A stretch of DNA of 64,000 nt, taken from Hippasteria phrygiana. Taxonomy: Eukaryota; Echinodermata; Asteroidea; Valvatida; Goniasteridae. Shown in pieces: positions 1 to 10,552 of this stretch. The notes beneath the pieces are model-generated. The model was not told the origin of the DNA, searched no databases, and worked only from the letters and a program-made list of their open reading frames with translations. Numbering within the stretch: the first letter of the stretch is position 1; the number at the start of each line of letters is the position of its first letter. The stretch covers positions 124,001-188,000 of the forward strand of contig JAZGUH010000057.1 in NCBI GenBank assembly GCA_037893225.1, written 5' to 3'. A program made the position numbers and the translations under genes.

Positions 1-259
1 GGAAAGTCATGGAAAAGTCTAGCCCAGGTTGGACGTCCTGGTCTTCATTGCATTACGAATCACGTCCAAGTTCTAAGACCTCTGTGTAATGCGACTCAAA
101 ACATAAAATTATTTTATTCTTGTTTTACCTTGTGGAAGAAGCCAATTTCACGTCTATGTATTCAATGTGTCCTTATCTATGGGACGGAGGGTTAATATAT
201 TCCACACGCCACCACGGACGAAAGAAAATCCAGGAAAAAACACTCGAAACTAACGTTAA

Positions 260-859
260 AGGGACACATTGCTTTGGATGTTGCGATTTGGGCTATAAAA
301 CTGAAATGGATATGGTTGGGAAGCTTTTTTTAAAGTAGAATATAACGATTCACATAACTATCCCTTCAAATTGCGTGGTTTTTGTTTAATTTCGTGACAA
401 ATAACGGTCCGCCATTTTGTAGAACCGAATTTTTTACTCCACAAAATGGCGGACCATGTTCACCAGTCGTATTTCCAGTCGCATCTGGTTGAAGTACGTT
501 CTGTTGATCCATTTGATGTACTGTGGCACGGCGCGCAGCACTGGCGATATGTGTCGCGAGGTAGAGAATGGTACCTGGCGATCATCTGATAGGTTCACAA
601 GGCCACTGGCTGCGGTGCCAGCCTAAAGACTCTTACAGCGTATTTTGCGCATTATTTAGACGGTGGTATTTAGTACTGGAAATAAGTCTATGTTTCGCGG
701 GTCAGATGTCAGGGGTAAGCGGCCAATTGTTTTGTTTTGTAATCACTAATCACTAATTACAACACATTATACGTGTTTTTTGCATGAACAACTATTATCA
801 AAGATAAGGAACATTTCTAAACAGCAAAATTTCATGACATTTGAAGGCAATGTGTCCCT
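260..859. mobile_element. TTAA-flanked MITE, copy 1 (600 bp)
   Basis: TTAA stands at 256-259 and 860-863. Between them the sequence begins AGGGACACATTGC and ends GCAATGTGTCCCT, a clean terminal inverted repeat. A near-identical copy lies at 28623-29427. The interior has a hairpin-like pair around GGTCCGCCATTTTGT. TTAA duplication is the hallmark of piggyBac and Kolobok transposases, so this is a non-autonomous member of one of those groups. The short open frames inside are not genes. Confidence 0.85.
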
Positions 860-987
860 TTAAGTTGTGTCATAGTTTTAGACTGTTTCCATCCGTTAAC
901 GGAGTTCGTATAATGCGTGCGTATTTCGTGTACGCGTATTTGTATACGTATCAGCGTACGCGTACGGGAGAAATCGTGGTTTGTCTT

Positions 988-1271
988 TATGGGCTCCGTG
1001 CACAACTACCCCCTCAGCGGAAAGAAAAGGCGAGTTGGGGGGTCAATATCGACGCCATCTTACCTGACTTCAATTTAAGTGTCTGGTTCCCGCTGTGATA
1101 TTCTTATTGAAAACGCAATTATCGAGAGTCAGCGAACAGACAAAGCAATCCCACTGGTATACGAGTATCAAATGAACGAGGAGCGCAGTGCGTATACCAG
1201 CGACGTACTCCCCATGGAAGTGCGGTTGCTATGTGGACAGCGCCCTCATTCGACGGCGCACGGAGCCCATA
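988..1271. mobile_element. MITE with TATGGGCTCCGTGC termini, copy 1 (284 bp)
   Basis: The element starts TATGGGCTCCGTGC and ends GCACGGAGCCCATA. A second copy at 22473-22864 shares most of the interior but has about 110 extra bases near 22543-22653. It sits in the loop of the fold-back element. A TA duplication is possible but not certain. Confidence 0.75.
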
Positions 1272-1660
1272 GTTCATGCGTTTATTAAACTCATGCGTTC
1301 GAACTTCGTGCACGCGGCACGGATACGCGTACGCTTGGCATTACGCACAGCACGTACACGAACTCCGCGCGTTACAATAACGGATGAAAACAGTCCACAA
1401 CTTAACGTTAGTTTTTAGTGTATTTTCCTGGATTTTATCGTCCACCGCGGTGTGTGGAATTTCTTAACCCGCTCTTCCCACAGATAAAGACACATAGAAT
1501 TAATAGACCTGAAATTGGCTTCATCAACAACGTAAAAATATTGAAAATAGTGATTATAAAATGTTTCGCCCCGTTTTAAAACTTCATATCCTGGACTCCA
1601 TCCGCAACGTGTAGTGCAGTGGGGGAGTCCACTTGGGCTAGGAAAAGTCATGCAATTTAA

Positions 1661-2394
1661 GATTTACGTAGGATCCCTGAAGAAATTCAAAAAAGGCTAA
1701 ACTAATTTCTAAGCAGGATCAATTAGCATTCATTTTGTATGTTAGTTTGTAAGTTATCTATGCATTTTGGGCTGTATCTGTTGGGTTATAGAGCTGTTTT
1801 GCTTGCTGGGTGGCTTGCTTGCTTGCTTATGTACATGTAAGCTAGAAAAATTACACACTATGGGACTTTGACTCAACACAAAAAGACAATACAGTAACCA
1901 GGATCTAAAGAACAAGTTGCAAAACTATTTATTAAGAACAGGATTTTAACTGAAACAAACTTGTGACTAAACCTTAAAAAATATAGGCTGTAAAAACAAC
2001 AAGCAAAACATACAACCATTACATAGTATCAAATAATGAACCTTAGGCAAAGTCAGACTAAAACTAGGTGACTGCAGCAGAAGAATTAAAACAAAAGGCC
2101 GGGACAGGTCTTAAAACTCAAAGGAATGTGAAACGAGTTACATACAGTACATGCGGACTCTTATCTGGCAGTCTGCTACATACACTGAAAAATGGTCTGT
2201 AGTCAAGATGAAGGGGCTTCAAGTGCTACTACTGGGGTAAAATTAGCATACGAAGTTTACCAGTAACGGGGGGAAACACAGCTAAAATAATCACAGTACA
2301 GGTAAAAAAAAAAGAATCAGAGGAATAAACCTCAACAAAATCACAGGACCATAAACTTTGCCCTGCCGCACTTACTCCCCAGTTTGTGATTGGT
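1661..2394. other. Non-coding stretch, nothing recognised
   Basis: AT-rich sequence with a short GCTTGCTT run near 1800-1840. No exon, RNA gene or bounded repeat is recognised. Confidence 0.4.
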
Positions 2395-2975
2395 TTGCAG
2401 TCTTGTTGACTTAACTTGCTGACTTGACTTGAATCGGACTAGAGTCGCAATATTTTTGACTTGAGACTTGACTTGACTTGACTTGGAAAAAAATTACTTG
2501 GGACTTGACTTGACTTGAAAGAACATGACTTGTGACTCGACTTGACTTGAATAAATTTGACTTGCTGACATTAACACTTCTATTAAAATAAACACAAACA
2601 TACAGGTATCAGTTAAAAAACAAGCCTATAGCGCATATATAGCAAGCTGGGTGTCCAGTACATATGCAGGGCCGCAGCGCTTGCCGAGCTGCATGGAGAA
2701 TTGTCGAAATGGCACACCAGGTTGATTTTGTACAGTGCATGCATGCTAGCCTGTGCATTGTCATTTTTGTCATTGAAATTTTTATTTACTAACAATTGAC
2801 TTGAGACTTGGTACTTGACTTGAACAAAATTGACCTGGCACTTGACTGGACTTGACTCGAAAAAAAATTGACTTGGAACTTGACTTGACTTGGGAAAATT
2901 TGACTTGTGACTTGACTTGACTTGACTTGGGAAAATTTGACTTGCGACTTGACTTGACTTGAGAAAAAATGTCTT
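2395..2975. repeat. Degenerate (CTTGA)n satellite
   Basis: Runs of CTTGACTTGACTTG are separated by A-rich spacers (AAAAATTGACTTGGAA and variants). The pentanucleotide repeat is interrupted by unique-looking sequence at about 2590-2790 and then resumes. Confidence 0.8.
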
Positions 2976-3538
2976 GGTTACAACACTGTTGGTTTGTTTG
3001 CAGATGTATTTGCCATTGAGCTGTTACAAGTATGGTTAGTTGACCGTTTCTCTAATATTTTTAATGTCAACCATGTTGACTAGTTAAAATGGTTCTGTCG
3101 TTGAAAACCCTCTTGACAAACTTCAAAGCTTATTTGTAATTCTTCGGACTTGCACATGGTACGATTTAAGGTTTTTCCCGTCCTTTGTTTCCTGTCAGTC
3201 TGTCCAACTGTTATTTGTCCATGTTGTAAATGTTCTGTGAAGGTTGCTGTTTGTCCTTTTAGTATCTATGTTGTTACGGTCTGAAAAATCTGCAAATAGA
3301 AATTACTAGAAAAAAAGCCTGAATTTTCCCAGATACAACAAAGAAATCAAACAAGATCACACTGATATAAAGAACAAAGAAACAATGTGCTTTAATAATG
3401 AGAATATTCGAGAATCAACAGGGTTTAACAAGTGTAGAATTAAGAAATGATCTTATGCAATATATAACTTAACAGATCTTACGGGCGGGACTTAATATAG
3501 GCGAGGGCTAAGACGACTTGGGCAGCTCTGCAATGGGC
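2976..3538. other. Non-coding stretch, nothing recognised
   Basis: No coding exon or repeat boundary is recognised up to the minisatellite at 3539. Confidence 0.4.
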
Positions 3539-3730
3539 GAGGACTTGGGCGAGGACTTGGGCGAGGACTTGGGCGAGGACTTGGGCGAGGACTTGGGCGA
3601 GGACTTGGGCGAGGACTTGGGCGAGGACTTGGGCGAGGACTTGGGAGAGGACTTGGGCGAGGACTTGGGCGAGGACTTGGGCGAGGACTTGGGCGAGGAC
3701 TTGGGCGAGGACTTGGGCGAGGACTTGGGC
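3539..3730. repeat. 12-bp minisatellite, about 16 copies
   Basis: The unit GAGGACTTGGGC repeats about 16 times with one visible variant (GGGAGA near 3643). Because 12 is divisible by 3, the array is open in several frames: one strand reads GEDL repeats, the other SSPK repeats. It is flanked by unrelated non-coding sequence, so the open frames are by-products of the array. Confidence 0.92.
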
Positions 3731-4463
3731 TTCATTCCAGGGTCAGCCGAAGTGGCACGCGTATGCAAATATGTGGCGCGTGGCCTGTGACAAAACATTT
3801 GTTTGTGCCGGTTGTAACAATAAATGAGGGCGTATATACATTCCGTGAAGGGAATTTCATAACACTGACAGCATTTACTTGTGTACATAACAGCTGTGCG
3901 TGCTGTCTTTGGCCTGCGTGTCCCCGCCCTGCCGGCCAGTGCAACTAGCTAGCCCCGTACTCTCCGTGCTCCGCGAGGATCACAGCCTTGATGACACTGT
4001 TTACTTCCGGTTTTGTTTCGTTATGTTAATGATTAAGCTATTTTCAATCGCGCGCGATCTGATTGGTCCTAAATTAAACGTCACGTTGAATAATTCATGC
4101 TACATGCGCGCGTGAAAAACATGACATCATCGCGCGATGAACGCGCGTTGGTTCACAAAGGTCAACGGTAAAACATTCCAGGTAGCTGTTGGACATTCGT
4201 AAATGAATAATTCAGATTCAGCTGCGCAAACTAAGAAGCGATTGGCCATTGGGAAACATAAGTTATTCATGATAGATAATTTACATATCCACTCACGCCT
4301 CCCCCCCCCCCCCCCCCCCCATTTGCTCCGGAATTCCAACGCAAAATATAGAAAACTTAAAACAACAGAATCATCAAGGCTGTGCTCCCGGCTGGAGACT
4401 CTTGCGTGTTGGTACCGGGTGGTGCGTGTACAGCGTATGAACTATGTATGACCATGCGTGCAC
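3731..4463. other. Non-coding flank with poly-C tract
   Basis: A C homopolymer lies at about 4302-4320, and CG-rich words (GCGCGCG) near 4050-4150. No gene or bounded element is recognised. Confidence 0.4.
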
Positions 4464-4472
4464 ATGCATTGC

Positions 4473-5449
4473 TAGTCTTGGTTCCAAGACGTCCTTAGCG
4501 TGGTGCGACGTAAAGCGCGCACGGCAGCGCCCTCTAGCTACACACACACACGCCAAGGCCAAATCGCTAAGAACGTCTTGGGTATTTCGCAAGGGTGCGC
4601 GCGCGACCTGCTGATGCATAATTTAACAGGCGGGTCAAACGAATAATCGCGCTCGCGCACTGGAGGAAACTCATGTTTAAGTAATAACTTACTAGTCAGT
4701 TAACGTTCTGAGCAGAGTGATTCTGGACTGGCAAACAGGATTGAGAAATCTTCGGATTGTTCCAAAAATGTAATCTGGAATATCAGACATTATCTCTGCC
4801 AATTTCAGTCCCAGATGTTCAGCACGATGAAACTGAATAACGGCCAAAGCTTTCAATGGCACGACAACAATAATCAGCGCTTTCTCCTGTTTGCATTCGG
4901 TTACTTCGTTCATGGAGGTACACCTCCATGCTTCGTTCAAGAAATCTAAGACCAATGGAGCAGCTTGAAAAATTACACTCTTGCCAAATCCCGTTGGTAA
5001 ATTAACAAACAAATCATGGCCACGTACAAATTGATGAATGGCACTGATCTGATGACTTTTTCAATTTCCAAAGTCCCGTTTTGTTGCTGTAAAATCGATC
5101 GCTTGTTGGTCCACGCGGTCAGACATTTTTTCCGACAAACAACAAATGGCTTGGTACTGCGCTGCACGTTCATACGTACGTACACGTAAACCCGACGTGA
5201 GTACAGAAACTAGACTTGTGAGTGTTGGCTATTTACATAAGTTTTTGCAGCTACGTCACACGCGCATGCAAATGCCATACAGTTCTGCTCGCGATTTCGC
5301 GAGCAGAACTTGCGAAATTCCCAAGACGGTCTTAGCGATTTGGCCTTGGCGTGTGTGTGTGTGTGTGTGTGTGTGTAGCGAGAGGGCGCTGTCGGTCGGC
5401 CGTGCGCGCTATACGTCGCACCGCTAAGGACGTCTTGGAACCAAGACTA
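4473..5449. mobile_element. Long-TIR element A (977 bp) with 9-bp TSD, carrying a helicase fragment
   Basis: The perfect 9-base direct repeat ATGCATTGC lies at 4464-4472 and 5450-5458. The element begins TAGTCTTGGTTCCAAGACG and ends with its reverse complement. The inverted arms run about 150-200 bases and share GTCCTTAGCG, GCGCCCTCT, a CA-type microsatellite and GCCAAGGCCAAATCGC. A relative at 25248-25861 has the same arms but lacks the central helicase sequence. A 9 bp duplication with long TIRs fits Mutator-like elements by general knowledge of the superfamilies. That assignment is inference, because no transposase is present. Confidence 0.85.
4692..5066 (-). pseudogene. RecQ-like helicase fragment (motifs 0, I, Ia)
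   Basis: Read on the minus strand, this gives HQISAIHQFVRGHDLF, then VNLPTGFGKSVIF, then ALIIVVVPLKAL. These match the RecQ-type motif 0 glutamine, the Walker A loop (GFGKS, about 4977-5000) and motif Ia of superfamily 2 DNA helicases. The DEAH motif and everything C-terminal are absent, so only about 125 residues of a protein normally several times longer remain. The upstream frame (4973-5185) runs through unrelated or shifted sequence, and no ATG fits the family. The fragment lies wholly between the inverted arms of element A. It is either captured host sequence or the remains of a gene the element once encoded. It would not make an active helicase. Confidence 0.7.
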
Positions 5450-5559
5450 ATGCATTGCGGGCAGATTGTGCTTGAAAAGTATCGGCGTTCGCCGTGATCT
5501 AGCTGGCCGCGGCAGGCGGGCCGGGCCGCGAATTTGTTTTTCCCCAAACGACATCCGAA

Positions 5560-5810
5560 TGGGGTTAACGCTATGAAATTTCGGACTTGACTTCCCTTTT
5601 TAAAAAAATCCTCCGGAGCCACGAATTAGGGGGGAAAAATAGATTCGAACGTAATGAAATTCCGGACGTTATTTCCCTTTTAAAAAAATCCTCCAAAGCT
5701 GGAAATTAGAAAAGAAAACAAATTGTGACGTTGAGGTCTCGAACCCAGTACCTTCTTCCTCAAAGTCTAGCACCGTATCCACTAGGCCATCGGAATGCTC
5801 AGCAGACCTC
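5560..5810 (-). repeat. tRNA-derived SINE-like sequence
   Basis: On the minus strand, about 5800-5728 contains an A box (TGGCCTAGTGG) and, about 35 bases on, a B box (GGGTTCGAGACC), the internal pol III promoter layout. The sequence does not fold as an intact tRNA. The body toward 5560 holds two related units (TTCCCTTTT then AAAAAATCCTCC). It is probably a SINE rather than a tRNA gene. Confidence 0.5.
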
Positions 5811-6231
5811 GAGAATGCATTGCCTTATATACCCAGCCCTATAACGCATGCGTACGTATATTAAAAGAATTATAGAGGGCGCTCAACAATGAATCCTGCG
5901 ACCGCAGGCTGAGACAGCACGCACAGCATTGCATTCAAGGCTAGTTTTGGCCGTGTCTTACTGCGGGCAGTCTGGCATTGTCTGCTCACGTAGCGGTGTG
6001 GGCCCAGACACTGTGCGGTGGTCCGGGGACAACTAATCACTTTTTTGGTGAGAAGTAAATAAGGAGCCGATTCAAAAATAAAGTTTGTGTTTATTTAATG
6101 GAGATTCCAATGGTATCAAACATTTTGATAGGTTTAGAAAATGTAGAAAAAAGAATGCTGCATCCGGACGCCACTTTTGTCATTGTATTATCTCAATGAA
6201 CGTCAGTCAGTGCAATAATCATGAACAAAAA
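5811..6231. other. Non-coding stretch, nothing recognised
   Basis: No coding or RNA signal is recognised between the SINE-like unit and the MITE at 6232. Confidence 0.35.
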
Positions 6232-6662
6232 TCGTCACCGACACCACGAAGCAACACCCGAGTTTACTTGAGTGCGCGCCACGCGCGCGTATTTTGGAGA
6301 ATCAAGTTATTTTCGTTTCCACGAAGTAACACCCAAGTACACCGTCACTCAATCGGTACATTTGCGTTTCTACGAACTAACACCCATCTTTGTTCGCAAG
6401 TTTGAACTTTTTATTACTTTTTGTGTAACCCAACAAGAATACAAATGAAGTAAATTCCTGTCAACCCTTTCAAAGCGTTTTTCACCGCATTGTATTTCCG
6501 CAACGTGCTTTATATTTTGTGAAGTCAAAAATCGCACGTCACTGTCCGAAGTGCGCGCGCACACTTGGGTGTTAGTTCGTGAAACCAAAATTATTCATTT
6601 AGCGGTTTTCACGAAATAATACTGGAGTGGACATAGGTGTTACTTCGTGGTGTCGGTGACGA
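6232..6662. mobile_element. TIR element TCGTCACCGACACCACGAAG (431 bp)
   Basis: It begins TCGTCACCGACACCACGAAG and ends CTTCGTGGTGTCGGTGACGA, a near-perfect 27-base terminal inverted repeat. Inside, the word ACGAAGTAACACCCA recurs in both orientations (near 6330, 6375 and 6570, and 6640). There is no coding capacity. The superfamily and TSD are not clear. Confidence 0.75.
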
Positions 6663-7434
6663 ATGAATCTGGGACTGAGAAACATTTTCCAATTTTGTGA
6701 GAAAATACCTTGAAAATACATGCGACTTTTCATCGCCTTTGTACACAACCAAAGAAGTGACGAGGAGATACTGCACATTGCATCTTCTTCCATATCAGCT
6801 ATTATTATGTGAGGAAAGTTGATTTTGAGGAAATGGGAAATCAGGACTGTTTTCATTTGATATTCAAGATACTTAAATAGTAACTATAATAATATGCGAA
6901 AGAAAGGTCAATGTGCATGACCTAGTGACCCAGAAAAAGATTACTGCAACTTTTTTTGGAAAAAATCACGTCAAATATTGCCTGAAAATTACAAGATAAC
7001 CACATTCCTACAGAAACAAAACTCAACTTTTCCTGGTCATGAAACAAGTATTTTCCATGGTGAATGAAGCTGATTTAAAAATGCATTTGATTTTATATGT
7101 GTGATTCTCCTTATTAAATAATAGAAAAATCATGTCAGAGTTTTTCAAGAAGTTTCTTGACGGAAAGTATGTGAGGTAAATCTATTTTTAAAGCGGCAGT
7201 GTTGTCAACAAAATGCATTTTTTTGCACTTTTGAATGAAAAGTTCTCACTAGCCCTTTAATTAGAAGCTAATTTGTGAACGTTATCGGTCTTCTCTAAAG
7301 CTTCTGCATGTATAATATATTCGTTATTTAGACTATGCTTAAAAAACGTGTAATTTTGCTAAAACCTTTTAAAAATCTGTTGATGGAACACCCAAAAACT
7401 TGTAGAAAAAGCACACTTTGTTGACCATCTTTTA
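6663..7434. other. AT-rich non-coding stretch
   Basis: No gene, RNA or bounded repeat is recognised. Confidence 0.35.
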
Positions 7435-7612
7435 CTTTATTATTATTATTATTTTATTTCTCTCCACATAATAGATACAATATTGTTATAAAACCCAAGA
7501 TAAAAATCTGCATTAAAATCAACATAAAAATACGAATAATAAATGTGGAGAAGGCAAGACCGTGGAGGAAAACAAATTCCTATGACCCAAAGGTACAGTC
7601 TGCCCAATTTAG
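7435..7612 (-). mobile_element. Truncated LINE 3' end, antisense copy
   Basis: The sequence from the TTATTATTATT run to CAGTCTGCCCAATT is the reverse complement of the 3' UTR and (AAT)n tail of the LINE at 17.9-19.99 kb (about 19809-19985). Only the last ~175 bases of the element are present, as expected from incomplete reverse transcription starting at the 3' end. Confidence 0.88.
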
Positions 7613-7639
7613 TCTGCCCAATTTATGCGTTTGAGATTT

Positions 7640-7905
7640 TGAATCTGCGGCTGAATCCGAGGCAGAATCCACGGCCGAGTATGCGGCCGAAATCTGCAAA
7701 GAAATTTGCGATACAAATTGTGTGCGACATCGCAAATATCTGCACAGAAATCTGTAAAGAAATGTGCAATATAATGTGCGACATTGCAAATATCTACAAA
7801 GAAATGTTCGATAAAATGTGCCACATCGCAGAATTCTGCGAGGAAATCTGCGATAAAATGTGCGACATCGGAAATATCTGCAAAGAAATCTGCCATTTGT
7901 GATGT
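7640..7905. repeat. 42-bp coding-like minisatellite
   Basis: Unit pattern GAAATCTGCGATAAAATGTG then CGACATCGCAAATATCTGC repeats about four to five times with base changes. Both strands stay open: one reads 14-residue repeats with IANI, EEIC, KMCD; the other reads VAHFI, ADF repeats. It begins next to the LINE tail at 7612. It is probably a minisatellite. The open frames have no flanking splice or start signals worth calling. Confidence 0.65.
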
Positions 7906-8290
7906 CTCTTCAGGACCACCATTAGTTTTATATTCTTAACTTTGTTTAATTAACATTTCCATTTTATGTGCAATCAACTTCTATGCATCTTGTGCCATTG
8001 TAAAATTTTATATTGGCTCAGGCATTTTAGATTAGTTTTTTATTATGTTTTTCGTTTATTTTAAGTGGCATTTAGTGTGTGGTATATCATGGCTTACACA
8101 ATTATTCACATTCTCTTGTCATTTTGTGCATTTGTGTATATTTCCATATTCATGGTGAATACCATATTTCCAAACTGTAATTTAAATGTTCTGTACTTGT
8201 TTTACCTGCAAAAAATAATAAATGAAATGAAAAGATGAAAAAAATGAAATGAAAAGAAATACAAGTCCCACTAAAAGGAAAATTAAAAAT
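7906..8290 (+). repeat. Possible LINE-type 3' UTR with AATGAAATGAAAAG tail
   Basis: AT-rich non-coding sequence ends in AATAATAAATGAAATGAAAAG repeats near 8210-8260, a form typical of a non-LTR element tail. No coding sequence precedes it except the minisatellite. Weak call. Confidence 0.3.
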
Positions 8291-8545
8291 AAAGAAGGGT
8301 ATAACTCGGAGTTCAACCCCACGTCATTGTGACAGGTTCATGTTGTTTTATTTTTCATTTAAAACCTCTTGCGTACGGATGACACCAAATGGCGCAAAAA
8401 AGAAATAGTGGTTCCAGGCAGCATGACGCCATTTGCCGCTATTTGTTCAATTTCAATCCATTGTTGGATTATTGTGTATGTTACGCTTGACTGCACATGC
8501 ACATTGTGTCCGTTTCGCTTGGCTGTCAGCGAGCTGGTGTAAAAG

Positions 8546-8632
8546 GTAATTCTGTCCCCCTGATAAATCTGTCCCCCCGGACAGATTTATCGGGTCGCGA
8601 CCCGGTAAATGTGTCCGGGGGGACAGAATTAC
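8546..8632. repeat. Fold-back around TCTGTCCCCC words
   Basis: GTAATTCTGTCCCCC at 8546 is inverted by GGGGGGACAGAATTAC ending at 8632. Nested inside are AAATCTGTCCCCCCGGACAG and CCCGGTAAAT copies, so the unit can fold into a branched hairpin. Related words recur at 8640-8700 and at about 21705-21755. Confidence 0.6.
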
Positions 8633-8699
8633 ATAGATAAATCTGTCCCCCTCCAGGTTTTTCTGTCCCCTGCCCAACGGTAAATGTGTCCGCCTGGTA

Positions 8700-9929
8700 A
8701 ATCCCCCCCCCCCCCTCGTGAACGTAAAAGTCTAGCACCCGGACTGTGTACACATTGGGCGTATTCGAAACCCTGTTCTCGGGTAACCTGTGTTCTCTCA
8801 GGCTGGGTTGCCAAATAAGGAGCACCAAAAGAGCGTGTGCACCCTATACGTTCCAATGGGCTACTAAATTATGCGCTAAATTAAAATACATTGCCATACT
8901 AATTAGCTACAGCAGTGCTTGCAAGAAGGGCGTGCTGTTACATAACATGGTCATTTTCACGGCGTGCCCTTGCAGATTAGCCATGTTGCTGAGTCATCAT
9001 GTCCGGAGCCAAATAATAAAGTATATATTCATACTAAAGAAAATAAAAAAGAAAAATCGAGTAAAACACAACCACTGAATAAGTATACTAGTTTAGGTTT
9101 TCGTCTGTTGTCTACGATATTTCTTCAGGTTGTTAAAACTCTGGGAGCTGAGAAATTCTATTCCAAAAGGAACATTTTCATCCCATTAAATTCTTAATTT
9201 TATGCTCACTGGCAACATGTTCCCAGTGTAATTTGACACATACTGTGAGTTCTTTTCAAATATTATTCTTTGGTTTTTAAAGATATTATCTGTATTTAGT
9301 CAGTATAATATCATGAACGTCCATGAATTCAAAATGACCTATTTTTCAAACTGATAATACATTATTTACATCGTATTGTTTATGTTGTCAAGGATCCTCA
9401 TTACTTATGCAAATATTAATACTACGAATGAAAAGAAAGGAAAATTTACGAGCTTACGAAAATATTTGAAATCGTGCAACAGCAATAATAATTGGCGAAG
9501 ACAATCCCACTCCATTGATCCCATTTTCTAATAATTATTTTATACTGTCCCTGGATTGCATGAGAGCTTCCTGAATTTCACAAAAATTAACGCAAGTTCC
9601 GGAAGGGCCTTATAGTCCGCCATCTTTGTTCTTGACGTTCTTCATCTACTCCCCAGTATAAGTGGGGAGTGAAAATCCTGTTCGTGAACACGGTTTGCGT
9701 TTTGGAAACTCTCTTTAGACTTGGGCAAGTCGTTAGACAGCCCTGGTTTGTCCGTTGTACAGCGTGGCATATGCCAGTGAAGCACACGCATGTTGGCAAC
9801 TAATAGAGCGGTATGCGCTATACCCCAGACGAATATAATAGAACCGTCCAATTACCGACTTGATTTGAAGTCTAAAATCTCTTAAACATGCGAATGGTTT
9901 CGAATACGCCCTCAGTGTTTTCTCGCAGC
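8700..9929. other. Non-coding stretch with poly-C at 8705-8716
   Basis: No gene or bounded repeat is recognised. The sequence is AT-rich from 9000 to 9590. Confidence 0.35.
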
Positions 9930-9997
9930 ATCTAGACTAGATAGACTGGTTCCCGGTCCCTACATTGTCCTTCGGATTTCAAAAGTAGGGACCGGTA
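9930..9997. repeat. Short hairpin repeat with GACTGGTTCCCGGTCC
   Basis: TAGACTGGTTCCCGGTCCCT is followed by AGGGACCGGTAGC, giving an imperfect hairpin. Related hairpins are near 21100-21165 (opposite orientation), 25140-25200, 25890-25945 and 40070-40145. It is a small dispersed family of unknown type. Confidence 0.5.
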
Positions 9998-10552
9998 GCG
10001 GGTAATAAATTTCGGAGGAATTCCTCCGGTTCATGCATATGCATGCCGGTCAGGGATCATACCCACAATGCAACTGGGCCATGGTAGAGTACGGCCGGCC
10101 AATGTGTACGTGTGGTGATGATAGTACAAATGTACGTCAGTGTATATTACGAATATTCGTTTAGATTTTCGCTCAGGTTTAAAAAAGGTATATATTTTCG
10201 CAACCATCAACAAGGAGAGAGGCACTGCTTTTCATATTTGAAACCTATGCTGTTGAAATGCTTGAAATTTTGCCTTCGCGGAGGAGACACGATCATGATC
10301 ATGACGATATGGCGATTTTGCCTACAAAAACAAGAAGACTGTGACTAGTGTGAAGTGTGATGCTGGATACGATTACGAGAACGATGGACTTTATAGGGGC
10401 CTATGGAGAAATAAGACTAGAATACATGTACTGAGTGAGATTGGACTGGAGTATCATCGTGTAGTGGCCATGTATACTGAGACTGAGAGCAGCAACAACC
10501 ATTTGCAGCCCGCTTAATTCAATCATTTGAGAGCAGATTGAAAGGGTAAGAC
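9998..10552. other. Non-coding stretch, nothing recognised
   Basis: No coding or RNA signal is recognised. Confidence 0.35.

Larger units (their letters stand above)
1..1660. mobile_element. Fold-back element with long inverted arms, split by two MITEs
   Basis: The first 257 bases resemble, in inverted orientation, about 1405-1660. After the MITE at 260-859 is removed, the left arm continues from 864 (TAAGTTGTG, then CATCCGTTA, then GGAGTTCGT) and matches the reverse complement of about 1310-1404. The original element therefore had imperfect arms of roughly 350 bases around a short loop. The left end may lie outside the window. Translations of both arms share words such as EANF and SINSMC/SMYSMC, which is only the inverted repeat read as protein. 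No transposase is seen and the superfamily is unknown. Confidence 0.6.

Noticed and set aside
120..1651. Similar short peptides at 120-338 (+) and 1415-1651 (-) as a gene pair
   Set aside because: Similarity comes from the inverted arms of the fold-back element.
3508..3888. Open frames with GEDL and SSPK repeats
   Set aside because: They are created by the 12 bp minisatellite; no start, splice or conserved flank supports a protein.
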